Positions 44,677 to 53,352 of a stretch of DNA of 64,000 nucleotides are shown piece after piece. Each line of letters begins with the position of its first letter. The stretch's first letter is position 1. Under the pieces are notes generated by a model. That model worked only from the letters and a program-made list of their open reading frames with translations, did no database searches and had not been told where the DNA came from. Source of the stretch: G963720475 sp963720475 (GTDB taxonomy: Bacteria > Actinomycetota > Thermoleophilia > Solirubrobacterales > Thermoleophilaceae); NCBI GenBank assembly GCA_963720475.1, contig OY970394.1:1116001-1180000 (forward strand), given 5' to 3'. The position numbers and the translations under genes are program-made.

Positions 44677-45075
44677 ATGACCATGACCGACCCGATGGCC
44701 GACCTGTTGGCCCGGATCCGCAACGGGATCCAGGCCGAGCACGGCCATGTCGACATCCCTGCCTCCTCGTTCAAGACGGAGGTCGCGCGCATCCTCAAGG
44801 AGCAGGGCTACATCGAGGACTTCGCTGTCGAGCCGGCACGCGTCGGCTCGGTTCTGCGCGTCCAGCTCAAGTACACCGAAGGCCGCCAGTCGGTCATCTC
44901 CGGCATGGAGCGCATCTCGCGCCCCGGCCGGCGGACCTACGTCGCGGCCGACGGCATCCCCAAGGTGCAGGGCGGTATGGGCACCGCGATCATCTCGACC
45001 TCGCGCGGGGTCAAGACCGGCCACGACGCCCGCCGCGAGGGAATCGGCGGCGAGGTCGTGGCGTACGTCTGGTGA
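44677..45075 (+). CDS. rpsH: 30S ribosomal protein S8
   Basis: 132 residues. MTDPMADLLARIRNGIQAEH and GTAIISTSRGVKTGHDARRE with GIGGEVVAYVW mark S8. Overlaps the rplF GTG by 4 nt. Confidence 0.96.
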   Translation: MTMTDPMADLLARIRNGIQAEHGHVDIPASSFKTEVARILKEQGYIEDFAVEPARVGSVLRVQLKYTEGRQSVISGMERISRPGRRTYVAADGIPKVQGGMGTAIISTSRGVKTGHDARREGIGGEVVAYVW

Positions 45076-45605
45076 GCCGGATCGGGAACAAGCCGATCCC
45101 GGTGCCCGACGGCGTCGAGGTCAAGATCGAGCCCGGCACCGTGCACGTCAAGGGCCCGAAGGGTGAGCTCTCCGAGACCGTCGTCCCGGCGATCGCGGTC
45201 GAGCAGGCCGACGGCGAGGTCGTCGTCAAGCGCCCAACCGACCGCGGCGAGCACCGTGCCCTCCACGGTCTCACCCGCAGCCTGATCTCGAACATGGTCG
45301 AGGGCGTCACCGACGGCTTCGAGAAGCGGCTCGAGATCCAGGGCGTCGGCTACCGCGCGCAGCTGAAGGGCAAGGCGCTCGAGCTGAGCGTCGGCTACTC
45401 GCACACCGTGCCGATTCCCGCTCCGGACGGGATCGAGTTCGAGGTCCCGCAGCCGACCCAGATCATCGTCCGCGGTGCCTCGAAGCAGCAGGTCGGCGAG
45501 ATCGCCGCGCAGATCCGCAAGGTGCGCCCGCCCGAGCCCTACAAGGGCAAGGGGATCCGCTACCAGGGCGAGCACGTCACGCGGAAGGTGGGCAAGCGCG
45601 CATGA
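45072..45605 (+). CDS. rplF: 50S ribosomal protein L6
   Basis: 177 residues from a GTG (MSRIGNKPIPVPDGVEVKIE). HGLTRSLISNMVEGVTDGFE, LEIQGVGYRAQLKGKALEL and KVRPPEPYKGKGIRYQGEHV are conserved. Overlaps rplR by 4 nt. Confidence 0.97.
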   Translation: MSRIGNKPIPVPDGVEVKIEPGTVHVKGPKGELSETVVPAIAVEQADGEVVVKRPTDRGEHRALHGLTRSLISNMVEGVTDGFEKRLEIQGVGYRAQLKGKALELSVGYSHTVPIPAPDGIEFEVPQPTQIIVRGASKQQVGEIAAQIRKVRPPEPYKGKGIRYQGEHVTRKVGKRA

Positions 45606-45958
45606 GCAAGACCGCCACGCGGGCCCAGGGACGCCTCCGCCGCCGCCGGCGGGTGCGCGCGAAGGTGCACGGCTCGGCCGAGCGCCCGCGACTGTCCGTT
45701 TTCCGCTCGAACCGCGGTATCCAGGCCCAGCTGATCGACGACGACAAGGGCGCGACGGTCGCCGCCGTCACCTGGACCGAGCCCGAGTTGTTGAAGCTCA
45801 AGCCGCTCGAGCAGGCGACCAAGGCCGGCGAGCTCATCGCCGCGCGCGCGAAGGAAGCCGGCGTCGAGACCTGCGTGCTCGATCGGGGCGGCTACCGCTA
45901 CCACGGGCGCGTGAAGGCGCTCGCCGACGGGGCCCGTGGGGGCGGGCTCGCCTTCTAG
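45602..45958 (+). CDS. rplR: 50S ribosomal protein L18
   Basis: 118 residues. RRRRRVRAKVHGSAERPRLS, VFRSNRGIQAQLIDDDKGAT and VLDRGGYRYHGRVKALADGA with RGGGLAF are typical. Ends 24 nt before rpsE. Confidence 0.96.
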   Translation: MSKTATRAQGRLRRRRRVRAKVHGSAERPRLSVFRSNRGIQAQLIDDDKGATVAAVTWTEPELLKLKPLEQATKAGELIAARAKEAGVETCVLDRGGYRYHGRVKALADGARGGGLAF

Positions 45959-45982
45959 ACCTCAGTACCCTCGAGAACGATC

Positions 45983-46597
45983 ATGGGACGTCCAGGCGGA
46001 AACCAAGGTGGAAGAGGCGGCGGCCGCGGCGGCGGTCGCGGCGGTCGTGGCGGCCCAGGCTCCGAGTTCCAGGAGCGCGTCGTCGAGATCAACCGCGTCG
46101 CGAAGGTCGTCAAGGGCGGCCGGCGGTTCTCGTTCACGGCGCTGGTCGTCGTCGGCGACGAGAAGTCGAAGGTCGGCGTCGGCTACGGCAAGGCCCGCGA
46201 GGTCCCGCTCGCGATCCAGAAGGGCGTCGAGCGCGCACGCAAGAACATGTTCGAGGTGCCGATGCACGGCAAGACGATCACCCATCAGAACACAGGCATC
46301 TACGGCGCCGCCGAGGTGCTGCTGAAGCCCGCCTCCGAAGGTACGGGCGTGATCGCCGGCGGCGGCGTGCGCGCGGTGCTCGAGCTCGCCGGCATCCACG
46401 ACGTGCTGTCCAAGTCGCTCGGCTCGCAGAACCCGATCAACCTCGTGCGCGCGACGGAGCAGGCGCTGCGCACCCTGCGCCGGCCGGAGGACGTCGCCGA
46501 GCTGCGCGGCCTGACGGTCGCTCAGGTGCTCGGGCTCGACGAGAAGAAGGCGAACGGCGCGGCCGGCGCGGCGGACGCCGAGGAGACGCCCGCGTGA
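45983..46597 (+). CDS. rpsE: 30S ribosomal protein S5 with Gly/Arg-rich N-terminus
   Basis: 204 residues. The core (ERVVEINRVAKVVKGGRRFS, VGVGYGKAREVPLAIQKGVE, GTGVIAGGGVRAVLELAGIH, DVLSKSLGSQNPINLVRAT) is normal. The first 26 residues are almost only Gly and Arg (GGRGGGRGGGRGGRGGPG), like RGG boxes of RNA-binding proteins. The spectinomycin loop region KVVKGGRRFS is wild-type. Confidence 0.96.
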   Translation: MGRPGGNQGGRGGGRGGGRGGRGGPGSEFQERVVEINRVAKVVKGGRRFSFTALVVVGDEKSKVGVGYGKAREVPLAIQKGVERARKNMFEVPMHGKTITHQNTGIYGAAEVLLKPASEGTGVIAGGGVRAVLELAGIHDVLSKSLGSQNPINLVRATEQALRTLRRPEDVAELRGLTVAQVLGLDEKKANGAAGAADAEETPA

Positions 46598-46770
46598 CCA
46601 AACTGAAGATCACCCAGGTCCGCTCGCAGAAGAAGGCGAGCGCTAAGCAGCTCGACACCCTGAGGACGCTCGGGCTCGGCAAGATCGGCCGCTCGGTCGA
46701 GCGCGACGACGGCCCTGCCCTGCGCGGCAACGTCCGCGTGGTGGACCACCTCGTGAAGGTGGAGGAGTAA
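46594..46770 (+). CDS. rpmD: 50S ribosomal protein L30
   Basis: 58 residues from a GTG (VTKLKITQVRSQKKASAKQL). TLRTLGLGKIGRSVERDDGP is the L30 hallmark. Overlaps the rpsE stop by 4 nt. Confidence 0.94.
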   Translation: MTKLKITQVRSQKKASAKQLDTLRTLGLGKIGRSVERDDGPALRGNVRVVDHLVKVEE

Positions 46771-46773
46771 ACC

Positions 46774-47265
46774 GTGGCCGAAGAACGGATCGGTCTCCAC
46801 TCGCTGAAGCCGAAGCCGGGCTCCCGCAAGCGGCGCAAGCGCGTCGGGCGCGGCGAGGGCTCCGGCGTCGGCAAGACCTCCGGCCGCGGCCACAAGGGCG
46901 CCGGCCAGCGCTCCGGCTCGAAGAGCCGCGTCGCGTTCGAGGGCGGCCAGAACCCGATCCACATGCGGATGCGCAAGCTGCGCGGCCCGCATATGAAGAA
47001 GTCGATGCCGTTCGAGCAGTTCCGGACGAAGACGCAGCCGGTCAACCTGTCCGACCTCGAGGCGCGCTTTGACGACGGCGCCGAGGTGACGCCCGAAACG
47101 CTCAAGCAGCAGCGGCTCGCCACCCGCAAGGGGATCCCGGTCAAGATCCTCGCCCGGGGCGAGCTCAAGAAGAAGCTGACGGTCCACGCACACGGCTTCT
47201 CGAAGACCGCTCGCGAGCGGATCGAGGCGGCCGGCGGGACTTGCGTCGAGATCGAGGATGCCTAG
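46774..47265 (+). CDS. rplO: 50S ribosomal protein L15
   Basis: 163 residues from a GTG start. LHSLKPKPGSRKRRKRVGRG, GSGVGKTSGRGHKGAGQRSG and FEGGQNPIHMRMRKLRG are conserved, and VKILARGELKKKLTVHAHGF with SKTARERIEAAGG is the C-terminal domain. Followed by secY after 19 nt. Confidence 0.96.
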   Translation: MAEERIGLHSLKPKPGSRKRRKRVGRGEGSGVGKTSGRGHKGAGQRSGSKSRVAFEGGQNPIHMRMRKLRGPHMKKSMPFEQFRTKTQPVNLSDLEARFDDGAEVTPETLKQQRLATRKGIPVKILARGELKKKLTVHAHGFSKTARERIEAAGGTCVEIEDA

Positions 47266-47284
47266 GCGCTAGACCGCCGCGGCC

Positions 47285-48553
47285 ATGCTCTCGACGTTCC
47301 TCAACTCCTTCCGCGTCCCCGAGATCCGCAAGAAGCTCGCCTTCACGGCGGCGATGCTTCTGCTCTACCGCGTCGGGGCCTACATCCCCGCGCCCGGGAT
47401 CGACGTCGAGGCGGTCGAGCGGATCGCCGACGCCAACTTCTCGAACAACATCCTCGGCTTCCTCAACCTCTTCTCGGGGGGCAGCCTGCAGCGGTTCGCC
47501 GTTTTCGCGCTCGGGATCATGCCCTACATCACGGCGTCGATCATCCTGCAGCTGCTGACCGTGGTGCTGCCGTCGCTGGAGAAGCTGCGCAAAGAGGGCG
47601 AGGTCGGCCAGCAGAAGATCACGCAGTACACGCGCTATCTCACCGTCGGGCTCGCGTTCGGCCAGTCGATCGGCTACGTCTTCCTCTTCAGGAGCTTCTC
47701 GTCCGGCGGCGACCAGGTCGTCAAGGACTTCACCTTCCTGCGCGTGATGATCATCGTGATCACGCTGACCGCCGGCTGCGTGCTGTTGATGTGGCTCGGC
47801 GAGCTGATCACCCAGCGGGGTATCGGCAACGGCATCTCGCTGATGATCTTCGCGTCGATCGTCGCGGGCCTGCCGAACGGCATCCAGTCTTGGTGGAGCA
47901 ACCCCGACCAGGTCTTCAAGGTGATGATGCCGTTCCTCGCGTTGGCGATCATCGCGGCGATCGTCTTCATCCAGGAGGGTCAGCGAAGAATCCCGATCCA
48001 GTACGCGAAACGCGTCGTCGGGCGGCGGATGTCGGGCGGCGGCTCGACCTACCTGCCGCTCAGGGTCAACATGGCCGGCGTCATCCCGGTCATCTTCGCC
48101 GCCTCGCTGATGGCCTTCCCGCCGACGATCGGCCAGCTCAGCCAGGCCGGCTGGGCACAGGACTTCTCGACCTTCTTCAACCCGAACGGCGCCGCCTACC
48201 TGATCGGCGAGTCGATCTTCATCATCCTGTTCACGTACTTCTATACGGCGGTCACGTTCAACCCGGTCGAGCAGGCCGACAACCTGAAGAAGTACGGCGG
48301 CTTCATACCCGGGGTCAGACCCGGACGGCCTACGGCCGAGTTTCTGGACCGGATCCTGGCTCGCCTGACGTTCCCGGGCGCGCTCTACCTCGCTGCGGTC
48401 GCCGCGCTGCCGACGATCCTGATCAACCAGACCTCGGCCAACTTCTTCTTCGGCGGTACCTCGATCCTGATCGTCGTCGGCGTCGCGCTCGACACGATGA
48501 AGCAGCTCGAGGCGCAGCTGATGATGCGCAACTACGAGGGCTTCCTCAAGTAG
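47285..48553 (+). CDS. secY: Preprotein translocase subunit SecY
   Basis: 422 residues and ten membrane helices, the channel of the Sec system. LLLYRVGAYIPAPGID opens the protein, FALGIMPYITASIILQLLTV and LGELITQRGIGNGISLMIFA are family marks, and the cytoplasmic loops YAKRVVGRRMSGGGSTYLPL and TFNPVEQADNLKKYGGFIPG hold the ribosome and SecA contacts. Ends LMMRNYEGFLK. It closes the spc group and is followed by a structured intergenic element. Confidence 0.97.
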   Translation: MLSTFLNSFRVPEIRKKLAFTAAMLLLYRVGAYIPAPGIDVEAVERIADANFSNNILGFLNLFSGGSLQRFAVFALGIMPYITASIILQLLTVVLPSLEKLRKEGEVGQQKITQYTRYLTVGLAFGQSIGYVFLFRSFSSGGDQVVKDFTFLRVMIIVITLTAGCVLLMWLGELITQRGIGNGISLMIFASIVAGLPNGIQSWWSNPDQVFKVMMPFLALAIIAAIVFIQEGQRRIPIQYAKRVVGRRMSGGGSTYLPLRVNMAGVIPVIFAASLMAFPPTIGQLSQAGWAQDFSTFFNPNGAAYLIGESIFIILFTYFYTAVTFNPVEQADNLKKYGGFIPGVRPGRPTAEFLDRILARLTFPGALYLAAVAALPTILINQTSANFFFGGTSILIVVGVALDTMKQLEAQLMMRNYEGFLK

Positions 48554-48718
48554 AGATGGCGCCTCCCACACCCACGCACGCGCGGATGACGCTGCAAACC
48601 TTCGCTGGATCTGCGTCCTCGGGCTCGCCAATGGCTTCCGGCATTGGCTTCGCCCTGCGTCCTTGTCCAGCTCGGTTTTCGCGCCCCCACACGCACGTTG
48701 GCGCGGAAGGAGCCATCT
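48554..48718 (+). ncRNA. Structured intergenic element, copy 3
   Basis: An outer 7-bp stem pairs AGATGGC (48554-48560, right after the secY stop) with GCCATCT (48712-48718), beside the adk start. The core runs from CTGCAAACC (48592) to GGTTTTCG (48681). TGCGTCCT occurs at 48612-48619 and 48656-48663, on either side of a hairpin GCCAATG/CATTGGC (48627-48648). Boundaries, direct repeats and order match the copy after rpsQ, while the stems differ but still pair. Confidence 0.6.
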
Positions 48719-48721
48719 AGC

Positions 48722-49399
48722 GTGGCGTCCGAGCTCAACCTGATTCTGCTCGGGCCGCCGGGGGCGGGCAAAGGGACGCAGGCGGAGCGCCTGCGCGAGG
48801 ATTTCGAGCTGCCCTACTTCGCGACCGGCGACATCCTGCGGGCGGCCGTGAAGGACGGCACCGAGCTGGGCAAGCGCGCCCAGGAGTACATGGACCGCGG
48901 CGACCTCGTCCCCGACGAGTTGATCTGCGAGGTCATCATCGAGCGGATCGACAGCCCTGAGGCCGCCGACGGGTTCCTCCTCGACGGCTTCCCGCGCACG
49001 ATCGCGCAGGCCGAGGCCCTCGACGGCGCGGTTGCAAAGCTCGGCCGCAAGCTGACCGCCGTGATCCTGATCGACGCCCCCGACGAGGAGGTCGTCAAGC
49101 GGCTGTCCGGGCGGCGGATCTGCGTCAAGGGCGGCCACGTCTACCACGTGGACTTCGACCCCCCGAAGCGCGAGGACGTGTGCGACCAGGACGGCTCGCG
49201 GCTGGTCCAGCGCGACGACGACAAGCCCGAGACGATCAAGAACCGGCTGCAGGTCTACCACGAGCAGACGAGCCCGCTGATCGACTACTACGAGAAGGCG
49301 GGCGTCCTGCGCCGCTTCGACGGCACCCGTTCGCCCGACGAGGTAAACGGCCACATCCGCGCCACGCTCGCGACCCTCCGACTCGAGGAGAAGATGTGA
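48722..49399 (+). CDS. adk: Adenylate kinase
   Basis: 225 residues; converts ATP + AMP to 2 ADP. The P-loop is LILLGPPGAGKGTQAERLRE. AMP-site and lid marks are YFATGDILRAAVKDGTELGK, DGFLLDGFPRTIAQAEALD and SGRRICVKGGHVYHVDFDPP; the lid is the long type but has only scattered cysteines, so a zinc site is doubtful. I take the GTG at 48722 (MASELNLILLGPP), with AAGGAG about 10 nt before it; this site lies in the right half of the intergenic element's outer region. Stop overlaps map by 4 nt. Confidence 0.95.
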   Translation: MASELNLILLGPPGAGKGTQAERLREDFELPYFATGDILRAAVKDGTELGKRAQEYMDRGDLVPDELICEVIIERIDSPEAADGFLLDGFPRTIAQAEALDGAVAKLGRKLTAVILIDAPDEEVVKRLSGRRICVKGGHVYHVDFDPPKREDVCDQDGSRLVQRDDDKPETIKNRLQVYHEQTSPLIDYYEKAGVLRRFDGTRSPDEVNGHIRATLATLRLEEKM

Positions 49400-50193
49400 T
49401 CACCACCAAGTCCGAGGCCGAGGTGAGCCAGATGGCCGAGGCCGGCGCGATCCTCGCGCGCTGCCTGACGATGCTGACCTCGAAGGCGCGCGCCGGCGTC
49501 ACGACCGCCGACCTCGACGATGCGGCCGAGAAGTTCATCCGCGGCGCCGGCGGCGAGCCGGCCTTCAAGGGCTACCGCGGCTTCCCTGGCTCGATCTGCT
49601 CGTCGCCGAACTCGATGGTCGTCCACGGAATCCCCGGCCCCTACAAGCTCAAGCGCGGCGACGTGCTGTCGATCGACGTCGGTGTCGTGCTCGACGGCTG
49701 GGTTGCCGACGCTGCCGTAACCCTCCCGATCGGCACCGTCAGCCCGGCTGCCAAGACCCTCCTGCGCACCACCCGCGAGGCGCTGTTCGCAGCCGTCGAG
49801 CAGTGCAGGCCGGGCAACCGCCTCGGTGACATCTCGCACGCCGTCCAGACGCGCGTCGAGGCCGAGGAGATGTCGGTCATCCGCTCGCTCGTCGGCCACG
49901 GGATCGGCCGCGACATGCACGAGGACCCACAGATCCCCAACTTCGGCGAGCCGGGCACGGGCCCGGAGCTGAAGCCCGGCATGGTCTTCGCGATCGAGCC
50001 GATGGTCAACGCCGGCGGCGCGGCGATCCGGATGGGCAACGACGGCTGGTCGGTCTACTCCCAGGATGGCTCGCTCGCGGCCCATTTCGAGCACACCGTC
50101 GCGATCACCGAGGAGGGCCCCCGGATCCTCACGCCGTGGCACGTCGCCGAGAAGCAGCCGGCGGCTGCCGGGCAGTCGGTGGCGAGCGCATGA
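49396..50193 (+). CDS. map: Methionine aminopeptidase, type I
   Basis: 265 residues; removes the initiator Met from new proteins. The metal ligands are in LSIDVGVVLDGWVADAAVTL (two Asp), LVGHGIGRDMHEDPQIPNFG (His), MVFAIEPMVNAGG (Glu) and HFEHTVAITEEGP (Glu). The GTG start overlaps the adk stop by 4 nt. An Ala/Gln tail of about 20 residues ends it. The next gene is rpmJ, 121 nt away, and infA is not between them. Confidence 0.95.
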   Translation: MITTKSEAEVSQMAEAGAILARCLTMLTSKARAGVTTADLDDAAEKFIRGAGGEPAFKGYRGFPGSICSSPNSMVVHGIPGPYKLKRGDVLSIDVGVVLDGWVADAAVTLPIGTVSPAAKTLLRTTREALFAAVEQCRPGNRLGDISHAVQTRVEAEEMSVIRSLVGHGIGRDMHEDPQIPNFGEPGTGPELKPGMVFAIEPMVNAGGAAIRMGNDGWSVYSQDGSLAAHFEHTVAITEEGPRILTPWHVAEKQPAAAGQSVASA

Positions 50194-50229
50194 ATCCCCG
50201 CTCTGGGAGCTATGCAGCGAGCGGTCTGC

Positions 50230-50238
50230 TGCTACGCT
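50230..50238 (+). promoter_or_regulatory. Extended -10 promoter before rpmJ-rpsM
   Basis: TG-C-TACGCT, start site near 50245, leader about 70 nt. Fits the same TGCTANNNT form as the rpoB, rpsL and fusA sites and would give the alpha group its own promoter. Confidence 0.45.
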
Positions 50239-50314
50239 ATGCGGTCGGTCGGCGCGCAGCCGTTTCCTGGGCCGCGGCGCCGCTTCTCTATAAGCAAATG
50301 AAGAACGCGGGGCT

Positions 50315-50428
50315 ATGAAGGTCCGAGCATCGGTGAAGCCAATGTGCGAGAAGTGCAAGGTCATCCGCCGCGGCGGAGCCGTTCTCGTGATCTGCCCCAA
50401 CCCCAGGCACAAGCAGAGGCAGGGCTAG
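50315..50428 (+). CDS. rpmJ: 50S ribosomal protein L36
   Basis: 37 residues: MKVRASVKPMCEKCKVIRRG then GAVLVICPNPRHKQRQG. C-x2-C, one further Cys and a His give the zinc-binding form. It is short but unmistakable, and it stands 9 nt before rpsM in the usual order. Confidence 0.96.
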   Translation: MKVRASVKPMCEKCKVIRRGGAVLVICPNPRHKQRQG

Positions 50429-50437
50429 AGCTTCCCG

Positions 50438-50821
50438 ATGGCGCGGATCGCAGGCGTAAACATCCCCACGAACAAGCGGGCCGAGATCGGCCTCACGTAC
50501 GTGTACGGCATCGGCCGCTCGCAGGCCCTTGCCGCGCTCACCGCCGCGAAGGTGGATCCCTCCACCATGGTCAAGGACCTCACCGACGACGAGATCGTCC
50601 GCCTGCGCGACGCGATCGACGAGAAGCTGACCGTCGAGGGCGACCTGCGCCGCGAGCGCTCCCAGGACGTCAAGCGCCTGCAGGAGATCGGCGCCTACCG
50701 CGGGCTGCGCCACCGCCGTGGCCTTCCCGTCAACGGTCAGCGGACGAAGACCAACGCCCGCACGCGCAAGGGCCCGCGCAAGATGCAGATCGCCGGCAAG
50801 AAGAAGGTCACGAAGAAGTAG
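50438..50821 (+). CDS. rpsM: 30S ribosomal protein S13
   Basis: 127 residues. MARIAGVNIPTNKRAEIGLT, YVYGIGRSQALAALTAAKVD and RGLRHRRGLPVNGQRTKTNA with RTRKGPRK are diagnostic. The rpsK ATG follows the stop directly. Confidence 0.97.
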   Translation: MARIAGVNIPTNKRAEIGLTYVYGIGRSQALAALTAAKVDPSTMVKDLTDDEIVRLRDAIDEKLTVEGDLRRERSQDVKRLQEIGAYRGLRHRRGLPVNGQRTKTNARTRKGPRKMQIAGKKKVTKK

Positions 50822-51223
50822 ATGGCCGAGGCGAAGAAACCAGCCCGCCGCACCGGGCGCCGCAAGGTCAAGAAGAACGTCCCGGTCGGGCAGGCCCACA
50901 TCAAGACGAGCTTCAACAACACGATCATCTCGCTGACCGACCGCGAGGGGAACGTGCTCGCGTGGGAGTCCGCCGGCGGAGCCGGCTTCAAGGGCTCGCG
51001 CAAGTCCACCCCGTTCGCCGCCCAGGTGACGGCCGACGCCGCCGCCCGCAAGGGCATGGAGCAGGGTCTCCAGAAGGTCGAGGTCTTCGTCAAGGGCCCG
51101 GGCTCGGGCCGCGAGACGGCGATCCGCTCGCTCCAGGCCGCCGGCCTCGAGGTCACCGGGATCCGCGACGTCTCGCCGCAGGCGCACAACGGCTGCCGCC
51201 CCGCGAAGCGCCGGAGGGTCTAG
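50822..51223 (+). CDS. rpsK: 30S ribosomal protein S11
   Basis: 133 residues. GQAHIKTSFNNTIISLTDRE, GNVLAWESAGGAGFKGSRKS and VFVKGPGSGRETAIRSLQAA mark S11, and HNGCRPAKRRRV is the normal C-terminus. No spacer to rpsM. Confidence 0.97.
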   Translation: MAEAKKPARRTGRRKVKKNVPVGQAHIKTSFNNTIISLTDREGNVLAWESAGGAGFKGSRKSTPFAAQVTADAAARKGMEQGLQKVEVFVKGPGSGRETAIRSLQAAGLEVTGIRDVSPQAHNGCRPAKRRRV

Positions 51224-51226
51224 AAG

Positions 51227-51847
51227 ATGGCGCGCGAAACCGGAGCCCAGTGCAAGCAGTGCCGCCGCGAGGGACAGAAGCTGTTCCTCAAGGGTGAGCG
51301 CTGCCTGACCGACAAGTGCGGCGTCGACCGGCGCAACTACCCGCCGGGCGACCACGGCCGCGGGCGCGCGAAGCAGTCCGAGTACCGCGTCCAGCTGCGC
51401 GAGAAGCAGAAGGCGCGGCGCTACTACGGCGTGCTCGAAAAGCAGTTCCGCAACTACTACGCGAAGGCCAGCCGCCAGCCCGGCGTCACCGGCGACAACT
51501 TGCTGCGGATGCTCGAGACGCGCCTCGACAACGTCCTCGTCCGCCTCGGCTTCGCCGCCTCCCGCCGGCAGTCGCGCCAGATGGTCCGCCACGGCCACTG
51601 GGCCATCAACGGCAAGCGCGTGGACATCCCCTCGTACCAGGTGCGCCCCGACGACGTGATCACGATCAAGGCGAGCTCGTCCGCGGAGCAGGTTGTCCGC
51701 GACGCCACCGAGCTGACGTCGGCCGTGCCACCCTGGCTGCAGGCCGACCACGATGGCCTGACGGCCAAGATGCTTCGCCATCCCGAGCGGAAAGAGATCT
51801 CCGCTCCGGTGCAGGAACAGCTCATCGTCGAGCTGTACTCGAAGTAG
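51227..51847 (+). CDS. rpsD: 30S ribosomal protein S4 (zinc-type N-terminus)
   Basis: 206 residues. CKQCRREGQKLFLKGERCLT and DKCGVDRRNYPPGDHGRG hold four cysteines in the zinc-finger arrangement. The S4 RNA-binding domain is in LLRMLETRLDNVLVRLGFAA and VRHGHWAINGKRVDIPSYQV. Confidence 0.97.
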   Translation: MARETGAQCKQCRREGQKLFLKGERCLTDKCGVDRRNYPPGDHGRGRAKQSEYRVQLREKQKARRYYGVLEKQFRNYYAKASRQPGVTGDNLLRMLETRLDNVLVRLGFAASRRQSRQMVRHGHWAINGKRVDIPSYQVRPDDVITIKASSSAEQVVRDATELTSAVPPWLQADHDGLTAKMLRHPERKEISAPVQEQLIVELYSK

Positions 51848-51900
51848 CAATCCCGGCGCTGGGTCCGTGAGGCCCGGCGTACTCGACTCGAAGGAACGCG

Positions 51901-52875
51901 ATGCTTGAGTTTCAGACTCCCCAGATAACCGCCGACACTGCCGACGAGAAGAAGGGCTCGTTCACGATCGAGCCGCTCGATCGCGGCTTCGGCTACACCT
52001 TCGGCGCCTCGTTGCGGCGGGTGCTGCTGTCCTCACTCGCCGGCGCGGCCGTCACGAGCGTTCGGATCGAGGGCGTCGCACACGAGTTCTCGACCATCGA
52101 CGGCGTCAAGGAGGACGTGACCGACATCGTCCTCAACCTCAAGGAGATCGTCTGCAGGATGCACTCGGACGCGGCCGAGGTCGAGGCGCCCCTGGTCGCG
52201 AGCGGCCCGGGCGAGGTCACGGCGAAGGACATCGACCTGCCGAGCGGCGTCGAGATCCTCAACCCCGACGCGCACATCGCGACGCTCGAGAAGAAGACGA
52301 AGCTCGAGCTCTACCTGACGATCGGCCACGGCCGCGGGTACTCGCCGGCCGAGGACAACAAGACCGCCGACCAGCCGATCGGCGTGATCCCGATCGACTC
52401 GATCTTCTCGCCGGTGAAGCGCGTCGCCTACGACGTCGACTCCGCGCGCGTGGGCCAGCGGACCGACTACGACCGCCTGACGCTCGACATCGAGACCGAC
52501 GGCTCGGTCGATCCGCATGGCGCGCTGCGTGAGGCCGCCGAGATCCTGATCAAGTCGCTCGCGATCTTCACCGACCCGGACCGCGTCGAGGCCCTGCGGG
52601 GCGGCGACGACGGACTCGGCGGAGCCGCGGGTGGCGATGCTGCGGCCGCCGGCGCCGTGCGCGCTCCGGACGGGATGGACGAGATCCTGATCGAGGAGCT
52701 CGAGCTCGGCGTCCGCTCGTACAACTGCCTCAAGCGCGCCGGCATCCAAACGGTCGGCGAGCTGCTGCAGAAGTCGAAGTCCGAGCTGTCGGCGATTCCG
52801 AACTTCGGCTCCAAGTCGATCGAGGAAGTCGTCGAGACGCTCGAGGCCCGCGGTCTCTCGCTGCGGCCCTCCTAG
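51901..52875 (+). CDS. rpoA: DNA-directed RNA polymerase alpha subunit
   Basis: 324 residues. The N-terminal domain has FTIEPLDRGFGYTFGASLRR, VLLSSLAGAAVTSVRIEGVA and ILNPDAHIATLEKKTKLELY; the C-terminal domain has LELGVRSYNCLKRAGIQTVG and SIEEVVETLEARGLSLRP with the residues that touch UP elements. A flexible Gly/Ala linker (about 238-258) joins them. GAAGGAAC before the ATG at 51901 is the ribosome binding site. Confidence 0.97.
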   Translation: MLEFQTPQITADTADEKKGSFTIEPLDRGFGYTFGASLRRVLLSSLAGAAVTSVRIEGVAHEFSTIDGVKEDVTDIVLNLKEIVCRMHSDAAEVEAPLVASGPGEVTAKDIDLPSGVEILNPDAHIATLEKKTKLELYLTIGHGRGYSPAEDNKTADQPIGVIPIDSIFSPVKRVAYDVDSARVGQRTDYDRLTLDIETDGSVDPHGALREAAEILIKSLAIFTDPDRVEALRGGDDGLGGAAGGDAAAAGAVRAPDGMDEILIEELELGVRSYNCLKRAGIQTVGELLQKSKSELSAIPNFGSKSIEEVVETLEARGLSLRPS

Positions 52876-52903
52876 GTAGGGTTCTCGCCCTCCGGGAGAC
52901 CGT

Positions 52904-53257
52904 ATGCGCCACCGCCGCGACCGCCGCAAACTCAGCCGGAGCGCCTCGCACCGCAAGGCGCTCTACATGAACCTCGCCAAGGAGGTCTTCGACCACGAGC
53001 GGATCAAGACCACCGAGGCGAAGGCGAAGGCGGTCAAGCCGGAGGTCGAGAAACTGATCACGCTTGCGAAGCGAGGCGATCAGCACGCCCGCCGCCAGGC
53101 GATGTCGAAGCTCGGCCAGGACAAGTTCCTCGTCTACAAGCTGTTCGAGGAGATCGCGCCCCGCTACGCCGACAGGCCGGGCGGCTACACGCGCATCTTG
53201 AAGCTGGGCCCCCGCCACTCGGATTCAACCGAGATGGTGTTCCTCGAGCTCGTCTAG
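52904..53257 (+). CDS. rplQ: 50S ribosomal protein L17
   Basis: 117 residues. MRHRRDRRKLSRSASHRKAL and KEVFDHERIKTTEAKAKAVK are diagnostic. It ends the alpha group. A 9-bp inverted repeat lies in the 147-nt gap that follows. Confidence 0.96.
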   Translation: MRHRRDRRKLSRSASHRKALYMNLAKEVFDHERIKTTEAKAKAVKPEVEKLITLAKRGDQHARRQAMSKLGQDKFLVYKLFEEIAPRYADRPGGYTRILKLGPRHSDSTEMVFLELV

Positions 53258-53273
53258 GCGCTTGGGTTTGTGG

Positions 53274-53352
53274 CCGGCGGGTCCTGTCGCCGGTAAGCCT
53301 CTCGCCGCTCGCACAGCTTCGCGTCGAGAGCCTTCCCCGCGCCACCCGCCGG
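53274..53352 (+). repeat. Long-range inverted repeat between rplQ and truA
   Basis: CCGGCGGGT (53274-53282) and ACCCGCCGG (53344-53352) are perfect inverted copies 61 nt apart. The 147-nt gap has no gene. It could form the closing stem of a structured RNA, but it does not share the CTGCAAACC core of the other elements. Confidence 0.4.
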
